Source: JBBQRS01 sp038214535 (lineage in GTDB: Bacteria; Chloroflexota; Anaerolineae; CG2-30-64-16). From it: a DNA stretch of 8,401 nt. Location of the stretch: contig JBBQRS010000162.1 of assembly GCA_038214535.1 (NCBI GenBank), forward strand, positions 1 through 8,401, in the 5' to 3' direction. Made by a program: the position numbers and the translations under genes. Shown here in pieces: positions 6,040 to 8,401 of this stretch (the first letter of the stretch is position 1; every line of letters begins with the position of its first letter). A model generated the notes under the pieces. The model searched no databases. It was not told the origin of the DNA and worked only from the letters and a program-made list of their open reading frames with translations.

Positions 6040-6053
6040 ATGCAATGTTGCAT
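6040..6053. promoter_or_regulatory. ATGCAA-TG-TTGCAT dyad
   Basis: Two perfect 6-bp arms separated by two bases form an operator-like dyad downstream of the predicted cysM start site. No recognised regulator motif fits with certainty, and no regulator gene is in the window. Confidence 0.35.
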
Positions 6054-6074
6054 GTTCTACTCCCACGTTAGGAC

Positions 6075-6093
6075 GTAAATTTCTCTTATTTAC
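6075..6093. promoter_or_regulatory. GTAAAT-N7-ATTTAC inverted repeat at the predicted cysM start site
   Basis: Arms GTAAAT (6075-6080) and ATTTAC (6088-6093) are exact reverse complements around a 7-base AT-rich spacer. The dyad begins where the cysM transcript is predicted to start, a common location for a repressor operator. The regulator is unknown. Confidence 0.4.
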
Positions 6094-6099
6094 ATCCTC

Positions 6100-6127
6100 A
6101 TTATCTGCAATACGCCGCATATGTCAA
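6100..6127 (-). promoter_or_regulatory. sigma70-type promoter for the cysM-mec-cysO-moeZ operon
   Basis: On the minus strand a consensus TTGACA (6127-6122) is followed after 16 bases by GATAAT (6105-6100), one mismatch from TATAAT. No comparable pair was seen closer to cysM. The predicted start is about 6093. It lies back to back with the promoter of the VOC gene, the two -35 hexamers being 22 bases apart. Confidence 0.6.
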
Positions 6128-6149
6128 GGTGAGTCGCTTACAGTCGGTC

Positions 6150-6177
6150 TTGCCAAACCGGGGCAATCTGTTAGAAT
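6150..6177 (+). promoter_or_regulatory. sigma70-type promoter for the VOC gene
   Basis: TTGCCA (6150-6155), a 16-base spacer and TAGAAT (6172-6177) each match consensus at five of six positions. The start would be near 6184, leaving a short leader with the AGGAG ribosome binding site at 6199-6203. No stronger candidate precedes this gene. The GH32 gene downstream may share this transcript. Confidence 0.6.
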
Positions 6178-6212
6178 TTCCACATCCCGACACTCCACAG
6201 GAGCATTCTGCC

Positions 6213-6665
6213 ATGAGCGAACCTATTCTGCCTCCCGTCGTCACACAAATCGGCCTGATCGTCAACGACATCGAGCATTCGGCGCAAGTCTACAGCAAGA
6301 TCTTCGGCCTGCCCGTCCCAGAGATCGTTGTCACGGACGAGTACGACAAGGCGCGGACCACGTTCGAGGGCCAGGCCAGCCCGGCGCGCGCGAAGCTGGC
6401 CTTCTTCAAGATGGGCCAGGTGTCCATCGAGTTGATCGAACCGATCGGCGAGCCGAGCACCTGGAAGAAACACCTCGACGAGAAGGGCGAGACCGTCCAT
6501 CACATCGCCTTCCAGATCAAGGACACGCCGAAAGTCGTGGCGGCGCTGGAGCAGGAAGGCATCCCCTTGCAACAGCAGGGCCACTACACGGGCGGGATGT
6601 ATACCTACATGGACAGCGGCGATAAGCTGGGCGTCTGTCTGGAACTGCTCGAAAATTTTGATTGA
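6213..6665 (+). CDS. VOC superfamily (glyoxalase-fold) protein
   Basis: A 150-residue protein with two beta-alpha-beta-beta-beta halves, as in methylmalonyl-CoA epimerase and glyoxalase-like proteins. Candidate metal ligands are Gln12 in TQIGLIV, Glu73 in SIELIEP, His97 in VHHIAF and Glu144 in CLELLE. The first position is His in well-known epimerases but Gln here. AGGAG (6199-6203) with a 9-base spacer selects the ATG at 6213. A longer GTG-initiated frame from 6129 would start upstream of the predicted promoter and is not family-like. The gene diverges from cysM. It may be co-transcribed with the GH32 gene 104 bases downstream, although a REP-like repeat intervenes. The substrate cannot be told from sequence: an epimerase, lyase or metal-dependent detoxification role are all possible. 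Confidence 0.82.
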   Translation: MSEPILPPVVTQIGLIVNDIEHSAQVYSKIFGLPVPEIVVTDEYDKARTTFEGQASPARAKLAFFKMGQVSIELIEPIGEPSTWKKHLDEKGETVHHIAFQIKDTPKVVAALEQEGIPLQQQGHYTGGMYTYMDSGDKLGVCLELLENFD

Positions 6666-6676
6666 TGTTATCTTGT

Positions 6677-6728
6677 GGAGTGCGCATCTCCGTCGCGCCG
6701 TTGCGCATCTGAGGATGCGCACTCCGCG
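6677..6728. repeat. REP-like compound inverted repeat between VOC and GH32 genes
   Basis: GGAGTGCGCATC (6677-6688) and GATGCGCACTCC (6714-6725) are exact 12-bp inverted arms. Nested inside is the smaller palindrome GCGCATC-TGAG-GATGCGC (6703-6720), identical to the copy at 156-173. The transcript can therefore fold as either a long 12-bp stem or a local 7-bp hairpin. It fills much of the 104-base gap and could attenuate or stabilise a VOC-GH32 transcript. It is a member of the dispersed family in the left flank. Confidence 0.7.
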
Positions 6729-6769
6729 GGGTAACAGAAATCTACCTGACGAAGCATTGAGGACACGCC

Positions 6770-8218
6770 ATGAATGAGAATGCAACAGACGTAAGACGGC
6801 GCATGACCGCGGACCGGCAGCGCCCGCTCTATCATTTCCTGCCGCCCGCTAACTGGATGAACGACCCGAATGGGGCCATCCAGTGGAAGGTCGGCGACTA
6901 TCACCTCTTCTTCCAGCATAACCCTTACGCTCCGCATTCGCACCGCATCCACTGGGGCCACACCGTCAGCGCCGACCTGGTGCATTGGCGCGACCTGCCC
7001 GTCGCCATCGCGCCCACGCCCGGCGCGACTGATGACGACGGCTGCTGGTCGGGCTGCGCCGTGGACAACGCCGGGACGCCGACGCTGGTCTACACCGGGC
7101 GTTCGGGCGAGCATGAATCGGTGTGCCTGGCGACCGGCGACGCGGCGCTATTGAAGTGGGCGAAGCACCCGGCGAACCCGGTGATCGCCGGGCCGCCGCC
7201 GGGGCTGGACACCGTCGGGTTCCGCGATCCCTACGTCTGGCGCGAGGGCGACGAGTGGCGCATGACCATCGGATCGGGCGAGCGCGGCGTGGGCGGGATG
7301 GCCCTGCTTTTTCGTTCGGCAGATCTGCTGACGTGGGAGTACATCGGCCCGCTGGTGCGCGCCCTGCTGCGGCAGGGCACGATGTGGGAATGCCCCTCCT
7401 TCTTCCGGCTGGCCGACCGCTGGGTATTGATCTACTCGCCGATCCCCACGGGCAAGGTATTCTACTTGGTGGGCGACTACGAGGACAACCAGTTCACGCC
7501 GCAGAGCGAGGGCAGAGTGGATTGGGGCAGCGACTTCTACGCCCCGCACGTGATGACCGACGCGGCCGGGCGGCGGATTATGTTTGGCTGGTCGTGGGAG
7601 GCGCGCGGCGGTTCGGCGGAACGGGCCGCCTCGTGGAGTCCGCAGCCGGAGGTCGGCTGGGCCGGCGTGCAGACCCTACCGCGCGTGCTATCGCTCTCGC
7701 CTGCCGGCGAACTGCTGTTCGATCCGATCCCGCAAGCCGCGTCGTTGCGGGGCGCGGAACATCGCCTGGATGGCGTGAACCTCGCGTCGAATTCAGAGAC
7801 CTCCCTGCCGATATCCGGCGACCATCTGGAACTGGCGCTGACGTGTGCGCCCGGCTGCGGCCCGTTCGCGCTCAAGCTGCGCGCCGCGCCCGATGACGCG
7901 GAATATACGACGCTTGCTTACGATTCGGCGGCGCAAACCCTGACGCTAGATCGCGCCCACGCGTCGCTCGCGCCCGGCACGCTGCACGACGCGGTAACCG
8001 CGCCGCTTGTGTTGGCCGACGATGAACCGCTCTCGCTGCGAGTATTCCTCGACGCCTCCATCATCGAGGTTTACGCAAACCGGCGAGTGTGCATGACCAC
8101 GCGCGTCTATCCGACGCGGGAGGACAGCATCGGGTTGCGGCTGGCGACGGGAGATCAGCCGGTGCAGTTCGATCAACTGGTAGCCTGGGAAATGACGGCC
8201 ATCTGGCCGACGGAATAG
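6770..8218 (+). CDS. GH32 beta-fructosidase (invertase / fructan hydrolase type)
   Basis: A 482-residue glycoside hydrolase family 32 enzyme, a typical length. A five-bladed propeller (about 20-320) carries the nucleophile Asp32 in WMNDPNG, the transition-state stabiliser Asp153 in FRDPYVW and acid/base Glu207 in WECPSFF. The C-terminal beta-sandwich (about 345-482) ends with the family segment LDASIIEVYANRR. It should hydrolyse terminal beta-fructosyl bonds in sucrose, sucrose 6-phosphate or small fructans. No signal peptide is present, so the enzyme is probably intracellular. The ATG at 6770 is set by GAGG (6759-6762) with a 7-base spacer; a later Met at residue 12 is less likely. No sugar transporter, fructokinase or regulator accompanies it, so the natural substrate is open. 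Confidence 0.93.
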   Translation: MNENATDVRRRMTADRQRPLYHFLPPANWMNDPNGAIQWKVGDYHLFFQHNPYAPHSHRIHWGHTVSADLVHWRDLPVAIAPTPGATDDDGCWSGCAVDNAGTPTLVYTGRSGEHESVCLATGDAALLKWAKHPANPVIAGPPPGLDTVGFRDPYVWREGDEWRMTIGSGERGVGGMALLFRSADLLTWEYIGPLVRALLRQGTMWECPSFFRLADRWVLIYSPIPTGKVFYLVGDYEDNQFTPQSEGRVDWGSDFYAPHVMTDAAGRRIMFGWSWEARGGSAERAASWSPQPEVGWAGVQTLPRVLSLSPAGELLFDPIPQAASLRGAEHRLDGVNLASNSETSLPISGDHLELALTCAPGCGPFALKLRAAPDDAEYTTLAYDSAAQTLTLDRAHASLAPGTLHDAVTAPLVLADDEPLSLRVFLDASIIEVYANRRVCMTTRVYPTREDSIGLRLATGDQPVQFDQLVAWEMTAIWPTE

Positions 8219-8401
8219 GTTAAGAAGTTATCCAAGAACGCCGCTTCACAATCAGCGACCCCCTTCGTAGTGTCGGGGTCAACCCGGGGGGGAAGCCCAA
8301 CGCCTGAAGCCAACCAAAGAAAGGGGTTTTTGGTAAACAAACAAAAGAAAATAAAACTGTAAAAAAAATAGTTTAAAAAACCGGGAACAACCCGGTGGGG
8401 G
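8219..8401. other. gene-free right flank with shifted composition
   Basis: No coding sequence is seen after the GH32 stop (TAG 8216-8218). A weak hairpin, GACCCC (8257-8262) with GGGGTC (8275-8280), may end the GH32 transcript but has no T tract. From about 8300 the sequence turns A-rich with many homopolymers, unlike the rest of the window. Poor-quality contig-end sequence is as likely as a real AT-rich gap. Confidence 0.5.
8375..8396 (-). terminator. possible intrinsic terminator on the minus strand at the window edge
   Basis: ACCGGG (8380-8385) and CCCGGT (8391-8396) form a 6-bp stem with a 5-base loop. Read on the minus strand, the stem is followed by T5 and shortly by a second T-rich stretch. 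This is the layout of a terminator for a gene coming from beyond the right edge. Sequence reliability here is doubtful. Confidence 0.3.

Larger units (their letters stand above)
5850..6093 (-). promoter_or_regulatory. long 5' leader of the cysM operon
   Basis: If transcription starts near 6093, as the promoter at 6127-6100 predicts, cysM has an untranslated leader of about 240 bases. It contains the dyads listed separately, a tandem TTGACTG pair (5992-5998 and 5999-6005 on the plus strand) and a minus-strand T5 run at 5902-5898. I looked for a T-box (AGGGTGGNACCGCG) and for a SAM-riboswitch-like layout and recognised neither. No small open frame with a good binding site stands out. A sulfur- or cysteine-responsive RNA or repressor region is plausible but not shown. 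Confidence 0.4.

Noticed and set aside
5850..6093. T-box or SAM riboswitch in the cysM leader
   Set aside because: The T-box core AGGGTGGNACCGCG and a SAM-riboswitch-like layout were not found. CGGGACCGGTAGCG is only a loose resemblance.
6129..6212. GTG-initiated N-terminal extension of the VOC protein
   Set aside because: It begins upstream of the predicted promoter, has no family similarity that I can see, and the AGGAG site favours the ATG at 6213.
7148..7549. Long open frame on the minus strand inside the GH32 gene, and similar frames opposite other genes
   Set aside because: These are GC-rich antisense shadows of well-supported genes, with no motif or binding site of their own.

Overview
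The window is a GC-rich bacterial fragment with six or more genes in three transcription units. Nothing in it is phage-like, and there is no transposase, CRISPR array, rRNA or tRNA gene. The host is best guessed as a Chloroflexota bacterium (Anaerolineae or Caldilineae type) or another GC-rich lineage that uses CysO-type cysteine synthesis. The hints are the gene content, the TGTAAATC-type tandem 9-mer, the AAACCCGGTTTTT-type dispersed hairpin and the REP-like GCGCATC/GATGCGC palindromes. No phylogenetic marker is present, so this is inference only.

Layout. Bases 1-183 hold no gene: there is a 23-C homopolymer, a tandem 9-mer and two REP-like repeats. On the minus strand, reading right to left from 2770 to 184, an acetyl-xylan-esterase-like alpha/beta hydrolase is followed after one base by xylulokinase (xylB). 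The pair has its own strong promoter (TTGACG-17-TATAGT). A perfect 15-bp hairpin separates it from the next unit.

From 5849 to 2937, also on the minus strand, lies a tight operon cysM-mec-cysO-moeZ. It encodes the protein-thiocarboxylate route to cysteine known from Mycobacterium tuberculosis: a PLP cysteine synthase, a JAMM metalloprotease, a ubiquitin-like sulfur carrier ending in GG, and an E1-like adenylyltransferase fused to a rhodanese. Three junctions are informative: an ATGA overlap (cysM/mec), a TGATG overlap (cysO/moeZ) and a 13-bp stem-loop around the mec stop codon (mec/cysO). A predicted promoter lies about 250 bases upstream of cysM, giving a long leader with several dyads.

On the plus strand, diverging from cysM with its own predicted promoter, is a VOC (glyoxalase-fold) protein, then a REP-like inverted repeat, then a GH32 beta-fructosidase (invertase or fructan hydrolase type). 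Bases 8219-8401 have no gene and end in A-rich, homopolymer-rich sequence unlike the rest; this looks like a contig edge.

Biology. The central operon should make cysteine from O-phosphoserine (or O-acetylserine) using sulfur carried on CysO-thiocarboxylate. The flanking genes serve carbohydrate use: deacetylation of a sugar ester, phosphorylation of xylulose and hydrolysis of sucrose or fructan. The most interesting points are the self-contained four-gene cysteine system with its intra-operon stem-loop, the long dyad-rich cysM leader, and the repeat families in the gaps.
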